Numbered from the stretch's first letter, positions 25,004-34,693 are shown. The stretch is 64,000 bases of DNA from Granulicella sp. L56 (GCF_009765835.1 NZ_LMUS01000006.1:2128438-2192437), one strand, 5' to 3'. Numbers and translations are program-made. The notes: generated by a model from the letters alone, not told the origin.

Positions 25004-27211
25004 TTATTTCTGTGCTGTTTGAGTGAAACCGTTAGTGACGTCGGCAAGGTCGGTGTGAAGGTGCCAAGGTATGCTTTCAGTCGAAATCTCAGGGTGACTG
25101 CGGAGATATCCAAGAGAGTATGTACGAGCATTCGAGTTAATCTTCTCTGTTACAAATAATGCCTGTTGCTCTTTGGCCTGCTTTATCATGCCCATCCGGT
25201 GGTAGAGAATAGACAGGTTATAGTGTGCTGAAAGATCATCGGGATCAATTGCCTGTAATGCTTCAAACTGAGTCATCGCTTCGTGATAGTTGCCCTGACG
25301 ATAATAGGTAATACCCAGATCTCGTCGTGCATCCCGGGATTGAGGATATTGTCTTACTACTTCCAATAGATCGTCCAACTCCTCCTTCGGGTGTGAGGCT
25401 CTTCGTTCCAGTAGCGCTGCATAATAGAGCGCACGCGCATTGTTAGGACTTAGCGATAAGGATTTTTGTATGTTGTCCCACGCTGATTCGTACTTTTCCC
25501 AGGGAATTTCGGTGACCGCAATATTGGTATAAGCATCGGCATAATCCGGCCTTAGTTTGACGACTTCGCCGAAGGCCTGAACTGCTGAAGAATATTGCAG
25601 TGCATCAAGGTAGCCTATGCCCAGGTTATTCCATCGCATCCAGTCAGGATTATCATTGGCATCGGGTTTCTCCGGCTGGTTCTCTCCAATATTCAGCGTC
25701 CGGCTGCGTGTAGCAAGTTGCACCACGGGATATGCCGGATGATCTTTGCCCAATACATTGTTCAAATAGCTTTGCCGCAAATGGCGATAGTTGACCTTTG
25801 CAGTGATGGTGATTGGGCCGCTTATGTTGGAAGGCACACGAAATTGATACCTGACAATCGTCGACCTTCCTGCCGCGATCGTGTTGTCATAAGCGACCGA
25901 ATGGATAAGTTGGACCTGGTGATTATCGACAAACTCGCCATCCTTATCGACGGGCCGATTGGTGAAGCTGTGCGCCCGCTCGTCCAGTGAGCCATCGGGT
26001 TTAAGGAAGCCGCTGTGATAGATATCTTTACCACTGGCATCTTTCACCGTGAATTCGACCCAGGCTTCGTAGAGGTCACGAACTTCTGGAATAAGTGAGT
26101 GCCCTATGTTCTTATTTTGAATAACAACATAGACATCTAGAACATCGTTTGGCCCGATACTGAAAGGAACAGAACCGAGCGGCGCAATTAATGTTTCGGT
26201 ATTGGCCTTTTTCAATCCAAAGATATCTACGTTCAGATAGTTCCCAGTCTGAAGAAATCTGACAGTCTTTTCCAACTGCTCATCAAAGCCATAGTAAAAA
26301 GGCGCTGCTGTATTGCCGGCAGTCCAGCTATGCGATGCGAAGGTTCCATGTTTTGCTCCGTAATCTGGAAGAGTATTGGGAGCGCGCATCATGTGGCAGG
26401 CCTGGCAGGTTTTGAAATCTCCAGAATAAAAAGTCAGCGGGTTTCTGTGCGAGAATTTGGAGTTCTGCCATTCATCAAAAGTGGTAAAGGCACTTATAAA
26501 CTTGAAGTCGTTGAGATGCTCCGGAAGGTTTGCCTTGTGGCATGCGGCGCAAAACTCTGGGGTCCGATAGAGGTCCTTCATCACGGCCCGTACATGGCGA
26601 TCCGTGTGACTCATGATCTCGCTGTACGGAACTTCACCCGGAATACGGTTTCCTTTTTCATCCACCATTACCGATGGGACGCCCATGACGAAGCCGCCAT
26701 TGCCGCTCGTCGAGCGCACTGCCTGAATGGAGTGACAAACAGTGCAGGTCAAACCGTTCTGGTCGAACTTGCGGTCGACCTGCGAATTTTGCGTGAGCCC
26801 ACCGCTCAACACACCGATAGGATTGTGGCAGCTATCGCAATGGCGAGAGTATTCAATGCCTTTGGTCTTAATCAGGAGATTTACGCTGGTCCTGTAAAAC
26901 GGCTCGCGGAAAGAGTTCGAGTGGAGCGCCTGGCGCCACTGGTGATAGGCCTCCTGGTGACAGTGAGCGCAGTAGGTGGCATCTGGAAAAGCTCCCGGCT
27001 GGATAAACTCATTGCCTTCGATCTGAGGATTTCCCGGAGCAAAAGGCAGTTCTTTACCAAAGCGGTAGTTATAGGTGGCGCTGACTTTATCTGAATAATC
27101 TTTTCGCGGACTTTCCTGGGTCAAACCGCTCTTAGCAAATACTGAAAAGAAACACAGGGCAACTGCGGCTGAACTCGCAATCGATACGCCTAATCTCCTC
27201 GCCGTTTTCAT
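25004..27211 (-). CDS. Pentahaem cytochrome c with C-terminal TPR domain
   Basis: 735 aa, exported (hydrophobic 11-26). Five CXXCH haem-c sites are visible: 81-85, 125-129, 156-160, 221-225 and 269-273, in a cytochrome c554-like N-terminal domain (YCAHCHQEAYHQW and TCQACHM). A beta-sandwich-like middle (about 330-500) precedes TPR repeats (NLGIGYLDALQYSSAVQAFG, DLGITYYRQGNYHEAMTQFE). It should be a periplasmic or surface electron-transfer protein with a docking arm. It sits 31 nt from the CRTAC1 gene and 14 nt from the next secreted protein, so the group is operon-like. The physiological acceptor or donor is unknown. Confidence 0.9.
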   Translation of the reverse strand: MKTARRLGVSIASSAAVALCFFSVFAKSGLTQESPRKDYSDKVSATYNYRFGKELPFAPGNPQIEGNEFIQPGAFPDATYCAHCHQEAYHQWRQALHSNSFREPFYRTSVNLLIKTKGIEYSRHCDSCHNPIGVLSGGLTQNSQVDRKFDQNGLTCTVCHSIQAVRSTSGNGGFVMGVPSVMVDEKGNRIPGEVPYSEIMSHTDRHVRAVMKDLYRTPEFCAACHKANLPEHLNDFKFISAFTTFDEWQNSKFSHRNPLTFYSGDFKTCQACHMMRAPNTLPDYGAKHGTFASHSWTAGNTAAPFYYGFDEQLEKTVRFLQTGNYLNVDIFGLKKANTETLIAPLGSVPFSIGPNDVLDVYVVIQNKNIGHSLIPEVRDLYEAWVEFTVKDASGKDIYHSGFLKPDGSLDERAHSFTNRPVDKDGEFVDNHQVQLIHSVAYDNTIAAGRSTIVRYQFRVPSNISGPITITAKVNYRHLRQSYLNNVLGKDHPAYPVVQLATRSRTLNIGENQPEKPDANDNPDWMRWNNLGIGYLDALQYSSAVQAFGEVVKLRPDYADAYTNIAVTEIPWEKYESAWDNIQKSLSLSPNNARALYYAALLERRASHPKEELDDLLEVVRQYPQSRDARRDLGITYYRQGNYHEAMTQFEALQAIDPDDLSAHYNLSILYHRMGMIKQAKEQQALFVTEKINSNARTYSLGYLRSHPEISTESIPWHLHTDLADVTNGFTQTAQK

Positions 27212-27242
27212 AGGTCATCGTTCCGTTCAGAATAGGTCAGCA

Positions 27243-29168
27243 TTAGTTGGCCGCGTGAGAGGTGGTCTGTACTGCTGTTGCACCTTTTGCGATCGCGTCA
27301 TAGACGCTTGGCACGAGGCCTTTGCCTTCTTCAATCACAAAGTAGCGATCCACTGCCGGAAGCTTGATGTGTTCCACTGCTCCACTTGACCAGTGGACCT
27401 CGACAGAGTCCACCGTGGTTGCCTGACCTAAGCCGAAGTGAAGGCGCTGGTCATTCGACGATTCAAAGCTTCCACCACTCATCACGTCGCCACGCTGTCG
27501 AATGCCTCCCGCAGTGAGATATACGGTAGTTCCAACGGCGTCACGCGGGCTTTTCGGTCCCCCGATCAACTTAATGCCTACCCATGCGTGGGTGTCGGCA
27601 TTGACGTTGCGAAGCAGGACAGGCGTGTGGTCGATGCAGTTAATGACGACATCAATCTTTCCATCATTGAAGATATCGCCGAAGGCTGCTCCTCGGCCGG
27701 GAATGACATCGGCAAGACCAGTCCCCTCTACTGCAGGAACGACTTCGAACTTCTTACCCAGGTCCACATTGTGAAAGAGCAAAGGCCGCTGCGCGAAAGA
27801 CGTTCCCCAGTCATGATGATCGGCCTGAGGATAGACATGGCCGCCGACCATCATAATGTCTTTCCATCCATCGTTGTCGTAATCGATGAATTCTGTACCC
27901 CAATCCAAAAATGGATAAGTGAGCCTGGCTATACCTGCGCCTGCAGTAATCTCCGAGAAATTCCCATCGCCTTCATTACGAAAGAGTGTGTTGTAGTCAT
28001 CGGAAAATGTAGTGGTATAGATATCGACTAATCCATTGTTGCGATAGTCCCCGACGGCAAGTCCCATGGATGCTGTTTCGCGGGCTTCCTGATTGAGCGC
28101 AAAGCCGGAATAGAAACTTGCATCGTCGAAGGTCCCATCGCCCTTATTGATATAGAGGTAGTTTGGTGTCGAATCATTCGCAACGATAAGATCTACTTTC
28201 CCATCGTTATTGACGTCAACGAAGGTAGAAGAAAATCCATAATTTTTGTTCTTATCGCTGACTCCGGCCTTCTCGCTTACATCGGTGAAAGTCCCGTCTC
28301 CATTGTTATGAAACAGGTGGTCCGGTTCACCGGGAAGACCGCGCGGGCCGCACATGACATGCACGCCGCGGAACTCGCAGAACCCATTGTTAACATTGTC
28401 TGAGCCAGCGCCGATGGGATGCTTTGCGTCCCAGTGGACATACCCGGGAACAAAGAGGTCGAGATGCCCGTCGCCGTCATAGTCGCCGAAGCTCGCTCCT
28501 GTAGACCAGTTGCCGAGAGTTACACCGGCCTTCTGTCCTACATCCGTGAAGGTGCCATCGTGGTTGTTATGGTAAAGGCGGTTTTCCCCATAGTTTGAAA
28601 CATAGATGTCAGGCCAGCCATCGTTGTCGTAGTCGCCGATGGCGACACCAAAGCCCCAGCGATCGTTGGTCACGCCTGCTTTGGCGGCAACATCGGTAAA
28701 CGTGCCGTCATGATTATTGTGAAACAGCGCAGCATGGGGAGGTTCGGCTTTTCCATCCTCCGCATCGTAAGTCGAGCCATTCACAAGATAGATATCGAGC
28801 CAGCCATCATTGTCATAATCGAGCAACGCCACACCGGAACCGATGGTCTCCAGGATGAAGGGCTTCTGTGAAGTCCCCATCTTGTGGGTCCAGACAGTAA
28901 GGCCTGCTTTTTTCGAGATGTCTTCAAAGACAATCGGCCCCGTCTTCACGAAGCCGCCCTCTGTGATCGGCCGTTTTTCGGAGTCGAGTATGGGAGCGAA
29001 CTGTCCGCCAGTGGCAGATCCCCCCTGATGCGCCCGAGGAATTCCTCCATCCTGTAATGGCGTCTGAATGGTCTGTTCGGTTGCCTGAGCCATTCCTGCA
29101 GATGGCATTCCCACCATTAAAGCAACGAGCGCACATGCCAAGCCCTTAGGCAAAGTTTCGATGAACAT
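27243..29168 (-). CDS. CRTAC1-family protein: FG-GAP repeats with ASPIC/UnbV domain
   Basis: 641 aa from the ATG at 29168, which has AGGG upstream and a signal peptide directly after it (MFIETLPKGLACALVALM); the frame runs on to 29282 without a good site. Seven Ca-binding-like FG-GAP blades carry DxDxDG motifs (DYDNDGWLDIY, DYDNDGWPDIY, DYDGDGHLDLF, DVNNDGKVDLI, DYRNNGLVDIY, DYDNDGWKDIM, DIFNDGKIDVV), and the C-terminus is an ASPIC/UnbV domain (GDVMSGGSFESSNDQRLHFG). Such proteins are secreted propellers of unclear role. It is the promoter-proximal gene of the cytochrome/cupredoxin series. Confidence 0.92.
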   Translation of the reverse strand: MFIETLPKGLACALVALMVGMPSAGMAQATEQTIQTPLQDGGIPRAHQGGSATGGQFAPILDSEKRPITEGGFVKTGPIVFEDISKKAGLTVWTHKMGTSQKPFILETIGSGVALLDYDNDGWLDIYLVNGSTYDAEDGKAEPPHAALFHNNHDGTFTDVAAKAGVTNDRWGFGVAIGDYDNDGWPDIYVSNYGENRLYHNNHDGTFTDVGQKAGVTLGNWSTGASFGDYDGDGHLDLFVPGYVHWDAKHPIGAGSDNVNNGFCEFRGVHVMCGPRGLPGEPDHLFHNNGDGTFTDVSEKAGVSDKNKNYGFSSTFVDVNNDGKVDLIVANDSTPNYLYINKGDGTFDDASFYSGFALNQEARETASMGLAVGDYRNNGLVDIYTTTFSDDYNTLFRNEGDGNFSEITAGAGIARLTYPFLDWGTEFIDYDNDGWKDIMMVGGHVYPQADHHDWGTSFAQRPLLFHNVDLGKKFEVVPAVEGTGLADVIPGRGAAFGDIFNDGKIDVVINCIDHTPVLLRNVNADTHAWVGIKLIGGPKSPRDAVGTTVYLTAGGIRQRGDVMSGGSFESSNDQRLHFGLGQATTVDSVEVHWSSGAVEHIKLPAVDRYFVIEEGKGLVPSVYDAIAKGATAVQTTSHAAN

Positions 29169-29446
29169 ACCCTGACTTTCTTTAATCCTGACGGAGTCAA
29201 TGAGACTAACGACCTGATTATCATGAGATTTGAAGCGGGTGTCTTCCTTCAATCGGATGACATACGAATGGTGGATAGCCATCTCATTCTGTAAGCGGAT
29301 ACAGACTTGCCAGGGCCGCGATTGCTGCTCTTTATTCTGAAATGGCTTCCAGGTAGATCTCCACGGCGACGAGAAGTCAGTCTAGGGCGGGCAGGGTGTT
29401 GTCGGTAAAAATGGTGCGAGTCGAAAGATAAGAGAACTGTACGCAA

Positions 29447-29474
29447 AATGGCCCCGGCGCAAGCCGAGGCCATT
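29447..29474 (-). terminator. Terminator of the bactofilin gene
   Basis: AATGGCCCCGGC (29447-29458), GCAA loop, GCCGAGGCCATT (29463-29474): one mismatch in a 12-bp stem, 21 nt behind the bactofilin stop and followed on the minus strand by TTTTGCG. Confidence 0.8.
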
Positions 29475-29495
29475 CTGAAAACGTACGGTTGTAGC

Positions 29496-30035
29496 TTAAG
29501 CCTGAGTTGTTACGGGCTCGGAAGCAGGAGCAGCGCTGGTCGCCGTGCCGCCCTTGAGGTCCGTGCCGCCCGGCTTGCGGATGTCGATGCCGCCCTTGAA
29601 GAACGCGCCATCCTCGATGGAGATGCGGGCTGCAATGACGTCGCCGGTCAGTGAGCCTTCGCTGCGAATGTCCACGCGATCGCTCGCCTGGCAGTTGCCG
29701 CGCACCTTGCCCAGAACGACTACTTCGCGGGCAACGATGTTGGCCGCGACCTGGCCATTGCGGCCTACAGTGACGCGATTGCCGGGCAGATTGATGGCGC
29801 CTTCTACCTTGCCGTCGATGTACAGCGATTCAGAACCCGACAACTCTCCCTTGACGATGAGGGATTTGCCGATCGTCGCCTGCTCGCCCGTGGGCACCGC
29901 CGAGGCTGGCGTCGCGCTGCCTACACTCGCCTGCCGCGTCGGGCTGGCCTCGTAGTTCGGGCTTGCTGCCGGAGTCGGACGCACTGGTTCGGGAGTTGAA
30001 GGGCTATTGCTTCCGGGCTGATTCGGTTTCCACAT
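29496..30035 (-). CDS. Bactofilin (polymer-forming cytoskeletal protein)
   Basis: 179 aa. A Pro/Ala/Ser-rich N-terminal tail (1-55) and a short C-terminal tail flank the bactofilin right-handed beta-helix core (about 58-155): LIVKGELSGSESLYIDGKVE, GRNGQVAANIVAREVVVLGK, RVDIRSEGSLTGDVIAARIS. Bactofilins self-assemble into filaments without nucleotide and help place cell-wall or polysaccharide machinery. The gene is monocistronic with its own terminator. Confidence 0.93.
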   Translation of the reverse strand: MWKPNQPGSNSPSTPEPVRPTPAASPNYEASPTRQASVGSATPASAVPTGEQATIGKSLIVKGELSGSESLYIDGKVEGAINLPGNRVTVGRNGQVAANIVAREVVVLGKVRGNCQASDRVDIRSEGSLTGDVIAARISIEDGAFFKGGIDIRKPGGTDLKGGTATSAAPASEPVTTQA

Positions 30036-30368
30036 ATCTGTCTCTGTCCTTTCGTACTGCTTAAATATTCCCGCCGCGAGCTATCGAACGCGCCACCACG
30101 ACGGCAGCACGCATTCATTCCACGATACTACTCTGGATTTCGCCTGCATAACGTCGCCAACGGCAACGAAATCCACAGATTTTACGCGCCTTCCGTTGAC
30201 TCGGAAGGTTCTTCCCGGCCTTCCGTTCCTTTCTTCCGGATATCGTCCCATTTATTCCACTCCCCAAAAGTGTTAGGCAGGTTAAAACGGCACAGAGCAT
30301 CCCACGAATTAGCATGGCAGCACTTTGAAAGTTCTATATTGCAGCAATCTCAAAACACAGGCCCGACC
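30036..30368. other. Intergenic stretch, no gene seen
   Basis: 333 nt between divergent genes. The only structure noted is a short hairpin, CCTTCCG (30189-30195) and CGGAAGG (30202-30208), with a nearby third copy of GGCCTTCCG. The frame of the downstream gene is open through part of it (GTG at 30270), but the encoded residues do not look like protein. Confidence 0.5.
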
Positions 30369-31070
30369 TTGAATCTCTCTGCGCTTCGCAAATATCTGCC
30401 CGCATCTCTGCTGTTCGTCTTCGCGCTTCCATCCGCACAACTTCTGGCTGCGCCCAAGGTTCACACCGTCACGCTTGGCCCCAGCCGCCACGTTCCCTAC
30501 GTCCCCACCGACGCCACGCCCGAGACTAAGTCCGACGAGTCTTCCACCCTGCATGTCCGCGCCCTCTATGTGGATGACCGTCAAAAGGAATGGACCACCG
30601 GCGAGATCCACGATGTCACCGACCGCACCTTTACCGTCCGCCGCGCCCTGCGCCTCAACGACGCGCTGCCCACCGACTCCGCCCCGCGCTGGGTGTGGGA
30701 GCCCGGCCCCTGGCTGATGGTCGACCGCGTCAGCGGCCACGTTACCGCTCTGCATTTGCCCGACTTCGACTCCACCGTCTCCAACGCCGTCTGGTTCCGC
30801 GACTACGCCGCCTACTGCGGCATCGCCACTACGGCGAGGGGCGGTCTTTTCGCCGTCGTTGCCCAGCTTGGAGCGCGTAAAGCCGTTGTTCAGAAGAAGA
30901 TCGGCGAATGGCCCCAGGCGAACCACTTCATCCCCGTCTGCCAACCAGCCAAATGGCAGCGCCTGCCCATGCGCGTTACCCTCCAGCCGACCAGCGGCGA
31001 GGCCACTACCTACGATGTGCTCGGCTCCAGTTCGCTGGTCGAAGAGGGCGACAACTCCGACGAGAACTAA
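30369..31070 (+). CDS. Secreted protein of unknown function
   Basis: About 233 aa from a TTG at 30369, chosen because it immediately precedes a signal peptide (NLSALRKYLPASLLFVFALP to LLAAPK); a GTG at 30270 is the alternative and would add 33 unlikely residues. The mature part is beta-rich with the segment WEPGPWLMVDRVSGHVTALH and two Cys (AAYCGIA, IPVCQP). No family is recognised; I consider it a lineage-restricted exported protein. Confidence 0.65.
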   Translation: MNLSALRKYLPASLLFVFALPSAQLLAAPKVHTVTLGPSRHVPYVPTDATPETKSDESSTLHVRALYVDDRQKEWTTGEIHDVTDRTFTVRRALRLNDALPTDSAPRWVWEPGPWLMVDRVSGHVTALHLPDFDSTVSNAVWFRDYAAYCGIATTARGGLFAVVAQLGARKAVVQKKIGEWPQANHFIPVCQPAKWQRLPMRVTLQPTSGEATTYDVLGSSSLVEEGDNSDEN

Positions 31071-31164
31071 TCGCCACCCAGATGCGTATCTCACTCCATC
31101 AGCGGTAACATCGCTGTAGCGCAGTCCGCCGCAAGCGGACGAAATTCAGACGAAAGGTCCGCAA

Positions 31165-31359
31165 GTGAGACTTGTTATCGCATTCTTCTTTCCCTGGCTG
31201 ACCTTCTTCACCATCGGCCGCCCCTTCGCCGGCGTCATCTGCCTGGTGTTGCAGATCACCGTGCTTGGTTGGATTCCCGCGACCATCTGGGCGGTCTACG
31301 CCCTGAGCCAGTACAAGACCGACCAGAAGATCCACCGCGCACTCAGCCGTCAATATTAA
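31165..31359 (+). CDS. YqaE/Pmp3-family small membrane protein
   Basis: 64 aa from a GTG with AAAGG upstream. Two hydrophobic helices (about 2-25 and 28-48) with the pattern FFPWLTFFTIGRPFAGVICLVL and LGWIPATIWAVYAL, as in the Pmp3/YqaE family of small stress-linked membrane proteins. The basic tail KTDQKIHRALSRQY is cytoplasmic. It lies 27 nt before the YdeI-like gene. Confidence 0.8.
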   Translation: MRLVIAFFFPWLTFFTIGRPFAGVICLVLQITVLGWIPATIWAVYALSQYKTDQKIHRALSRQY

Positions 31360-31386
31360 ATTCCCTAGCGGAGTCGGCACCGTCCC

Positions 31387-32061
31387 ATGAGCACAAGCAA
31401 GAAGTTTCGTGGTCTGCTCGAACCGTACAGCAAGCTCAACTGGGTCATCGTCAAGCTGCCCTTCGACGTCGCTAAGACGTGGAAGACGCGTAACCGGCTT
31501 CATGTCAAAGGCACGGTCAACGGCTTTGCTTTTCGCACCTCGCTCTTCGGATCTGCCCAGGACGGCCACTTTCTGCTGGTCAACCGGCAGATGCAGAAGG
31601 GCGCAGGCGCTGCGGTGGGCAGCATGGTCGAGGTTGCCATCGAGCCTGACCTCGAAGAGCGCAGGGCATCCATCCCACCCGAACTGACAAAGCTCCTCAA
31701 GCAGCATGGCTCACTCAAAAAGTGGTACGAGCAACTGAGCGTCTCCGCCCGCGATAACATCGCTCGCAACATTAACGGTCCTAAAAGCCCTGAAGCCCGT
31801 CTTCGCCGCGCCGAACAGACTGCCGAGCGCATGATGCTGGCCATGGAAGGCGAGCGCGAGCTTCCGCCTATTCTGCAGATGCAGTTCACGCGTTATCCAC
31901 AAGCGCGTGCAGGCTGGGAGGCGATGACGCCGGTGCAGCGGCGCGGCCACCTGTTCGGAATCTTCTACTACCAAAGCCCGGAGTCGCGAGAAAAGCGCGC
32001 TCGCAAAGCCATCGACGAAGCTCTGAAGATAGCGGGAGCCAAAGGTCGCGAAGCTAACTGA
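31387..32061 (+). CDS. DUF1905 and YdeI/OmpD-associated protein
   Basis: 224 aa. The N-terminal ~95 residues (WVIVKLPFDVAKTWKTRNRL to VGSMVEVAIEPD) form the DUF1905 beta-barrel. The C-terminal ~60 residues (WEAMTPVQRRGHLFGIFYYQ SPESREKRARKAID) form the helical bacteriocin-protection YdeI/OmpD-associated domain. The combination is common in soil bacteria but its biochemical role is not established. Confidence 0.82.
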   Translation: MSTSKKFRGLLEPYSKLNWVIVKLPFDVAKTWKTRNRLHVKGTVNGFAFRTSLFGSAQDGHFLLVNRQMQKGAGAAVGSMVEVAIEPDLEERRASIPPELTKLLKQHGSLKKWYEQLSVSARDNIARNINGPKSPEARLRRAEQTAERMMLAMEGERELPPILQMQFTRYPQARAGWEAMTPVQRRGHLFGIFYYQSPESREKRARKAIDEALKIAGAKGREAN

Positions 32062-32102
32062 ATCGTTTTATAGCTGGACATTATTGTCAACCACAGAAGA
32101 CA

Positions 32103-33737
32103 ATGCTCTGCATGAAACGCAGCCGGTTTTTCAGCATTGCATCCCTTCTTCTGATCTTTTCCGCCTCTACTTTCGGCCCTCTCGAACTCCACGCACAGTC
32201 CCGCCCGAATGATTCTCTGCCTCGCATCGTCCAGAAAGATGGGCGCTACGCCCTGTTCGTGGATGGCGCGCCATTCCTGATGCTCGGCGCTCAGGTCAAC
32301 AACTCCAGCGCATGGCCCGCGATGTTGCCGAAGGTGTGGCCCACGGTTGAGAAGCTGTACCTGAACACACTGGAAGTTCCGATCTACTGGGAGCAGTTCG
32401 AGCCGCAGCGAGGACACTTCGATCCCTCTGTACTGCACACGCTTCTCGACCAGGCCCGTCAGCATCACGTCCATCTTGTGCTGCTCTGGTTTGGCACCTG
32501 GAAGAATGGCAGTGGACACTACACGCCGCCCTTCATCAAGCTCGATGAGGCCCAGGTGCCGCACGTCGTCAACGCGGAGGGCCACAAGGTCGATTCGCTG
32601 TCACCGCACTCGCAGGTCGGCCTCGATGCCGATCGCGCAGCGTTCACCGAGCTGATGCGCGACCTCAAGGCCGCCGATCCCGAGCACACCGTCATCATGG
32701 TCCAGGTAGAAAATGAGTCCGGCACCTACGGCAGCGTGCGCGACTTCTCGCCCGAGGCCCAGAAGTTTTTTGACGGACAGGTCCCCGCCGCTCTGCTCAA
32801 AGCCATGCAGAAGCAGCCCGGAAGCTGGCAACAGGTCTTCGGCGACAACGCCGACGAGTTCTTCCACGCCTGGTCCATCGCTCATTACATCGGCGAGGTA
32901 GCCGCAGCAGGGAAGGCGGTTTACCCGCTGCCCATGTACGTCAACGCGGCGCTCCGCGACCCCTTTCACCCTGGCAAGCCCGGCTCCTACGACACTGGCG
33001 GCCCGACGGACAACGTCATTCCCATCTGGAAGGCCGCGGCTCCGGCGATCGATCTGCTCGCGCCCGACATCTACATGCCCGACTATGCGCGGTATACCAG
33101 GGTGCTCGAACTCTATCACCGTGCCGACAATCCCATGTTCGTGCCTGAGACCGGCAACTCGCCGGAGTATGCCCGCTACTTCTTCGCGGCGCTGGGGCAT
33201 CAGGCTATCGGGTTTTCGCCCTTCGGCATGGATACGACGGGCTACGTCAACGCTCCCATAGGAGCTACGCGCGTCGATGACGATGCGCTGGCACAGTTCG
33301 CTCTGAACTACAGCATCTTCGGCCCCATGGACAGCGTTATTGCTCGGCTGAACTTCGAAGGAAAGCTACAGGCGGTCTCCGAAGACCCTGCCGTCCACAC
33401 GCAGACGCTGGACTTCGGTAAATGGAAGGCGGTTGTGTCGTATGGCCTGCCTCAGTTCGGCAACGGCAAAGTGCCGCCCGGCAACACGCCAGCCGATGGA
33501 GGCGCGATGGTCGCGCAGCTTGGCCCAGACGAGTTTCTCGTCACTGCCGTCCATGCCCGAGTCGATTTTGAGTCAGCCGATTCGTCGAAGCAACGCCAAT
33601 TCGTAAAAGTCGAAGAGGGGGAATATCAGGGCAATGACTGGCACTTCACTCGCATCTGGAACGGCGATCAGACGGACTACGGCCTGAACTTCACCTCGGC
33701 TCCGCAGGTGCTACGCGTCAGCTTGGCAACATACTAG
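32103..33737 (+). CDS. GH35-like beta-galactosidase with DUF5597-type C-terminus
   Basis: 544 aa, exported (signal ends LHAQ at 32). The TIM barrel contains the acid/base motif QVENESG (Glu205 by analogy with the NE of GH35/GH42) and the nucleophile motif FVPETGNS (Glu349). The C-terminal third matches the beta-sandwich DUF5597 type seen with these enzymes. It should remove terminal beta-galactose or related residues from plant polymers. The start is either 32103 or the in-frame ATG at 32112. Its stop and that of the convergent WYL gene share CTAG at 33734-33737. Confidence 0.85.
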   Translation: MLCMKRSRFFSIASLLLIFSASTFGPLELHAQSRPNDSLPRIVQKDGRYALFVDGAPFLMLGAQVNNSSAWPAMLPKVWPTVEKLYLNTLEVPIYWEQFEPQRGHFDPSVLHTLLDQARQHHVHLVLLWFGTWKNGSGHYTPPFIKLDEAQVPHVVNAEGHKVDSLSPHSQVGLDADRAAFTELMRDLKAADPEHTVIMVQVENESGTYGSVRDFSPEAQKFFDGQVPAALLKAMQKQPGSWQQVFGDNADEFFHAWSIAHYIGEVAAAGKAVYPLPMYVNAALRDPFHPGKPGSYDTGGPTDNVIPIWKAAAPAIDLLAPDIYMPDYARYTRVLELYHRADNPMFVPETGNSPEYARYFFAALGHQAIGFSPFGMDTTGYVNAPIGATRVDDDALAQFALNYSIFGPMDSVIARLNFEGKLQAVSEDPAVHTQTLDFGKWKAVVSYGLPQFGNGKVPPGNTPADGGAMVAQLGPDEFLVTAVHARVDFESADSSKQRQFVKVEEGEYQGNDWHFTRIWNGDQTDYGLNFTSAPQVLRVSLATY

Positions 33738-34693
33738 CTGTCGGCTCCGGCGATTGCGCGAGCATCTGCCAACACACGCTCGCGCAACGCCTCCGGCTCA
33801 ACCACCTGCACCCTTGGCCCGAAGCCCAGAATAATGAACCGCGCCTGCTCTTCGCCTTCGAATCCAACCCGTAGAGCAAGCCAGCCCTCTGGAATTAATC
33901 TCTTCGCTACGGCTTGTTCGGCAGAGACAGGATTGCGCCACTGGCTTAGTGAGCTTGCCGCAGACGGAGCCATCAGGAGCGTGGCTTCATAGGTCCGCCG
34001 CGCCTGCTCCAATCGAGCGGTAGATTCTCTCCAATATCTGCCGAGGCTAAACCTTGCCGGACGCTTGAAGCTTGTCGCCAGCGCCGTCACTGCCTGCATT
34101 CGAGAGACGCGATAGGTACGCATCCCCTTCGCCGTCCGTGCCACCAGATACCAGGTCGAACCCTTGGCCACCAGTCCCAGAGGATCGACTGTTCGCGCCG
34201 CTGTTTCGCCATCGGCACGTGTGTAGTCGAACGTCACCCTGCAATCCCTCGCGACTGCATCCTGTACTACGGGCAACATCGACAGGTCTTCGGACGAAGG
34301 GTGCCATCCGGTATGGTCTACATGCAGCCGCTCGCGCATCGCCTCGGCCTGACGGCGCATAGAGACGGGCAGGGCAGCCATCAGTTTGCCGAACGCACGC
34401 TCCGCCGCTGCAGCCAGCAGTGGATCGCCCAGCGCACGTGGCTGTGCCATCAGCAGGGCGCGCAACTCCGGCTCGTCCAGCCCGGGAACCTGTGTGCGCC
34501 AGCCCTTCTCCAGCCGCCAGCCGCCCTGTGCTCCGCGCAACGCTGTCAGCGGCACTCCCGCTATGCATAAGGCTTCCATATCGCGATGCATCGTTCGCTG
34601 CGAGACCTCAAGCCGCTCCGACAACTCCCGCGTGCTAAGTTGCCCGTGCGCCTGCAACAGCATCAGCGCAGACATAAGACGACTGGCCTTCAC
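33734..34693 (-). CDS. WYL-domain transcriptional regulator (YafY type)
   Basis: 319 aa. The N-terminal HTH (about 1-55) reads LMLLQAHGQLSTRELSERLE VSQRTMHRDMEAL. The WYL domain (about 140-215) includes RVTFDYTRADGETAARTVDPLG and GSTWYLVARTAKGMRTYRVS, followed by a WCX-type C-terminal extension. WYL regulators sense nucleic-acid or other ligands. It is divergent from a DinB gene, a common pairing, with a palindrome midway (34748-34764). Confidence 0.9.
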   Translation of the reverse strand: MKASRLMSALMLLQAHGQLSTRELSERLEVSQRTMHRDMEALCIAGVPLTALRGAQGGWRLEKGWRTQVPGLDEPELRALLMAQPRALGDPLLAAAAERAFGKLMAALPVSMRRQAEAMRERLHVDHTGWHPSSEDLSMLPVVQDAVARDCRVTFDYTRADGETAARTVDPLGLVAKGSTWYLVARTAKGMRTYRVSRMQAVTALATSFKRPARFSLGRYWRESTARLEQARRTYEATLLMAPSAASSLSQWRNPVSAEQAVAKRLIPEGWLALRVGFEGEEQARFIILGFGPRVQVVEPEALRERVLADARAIAGADS

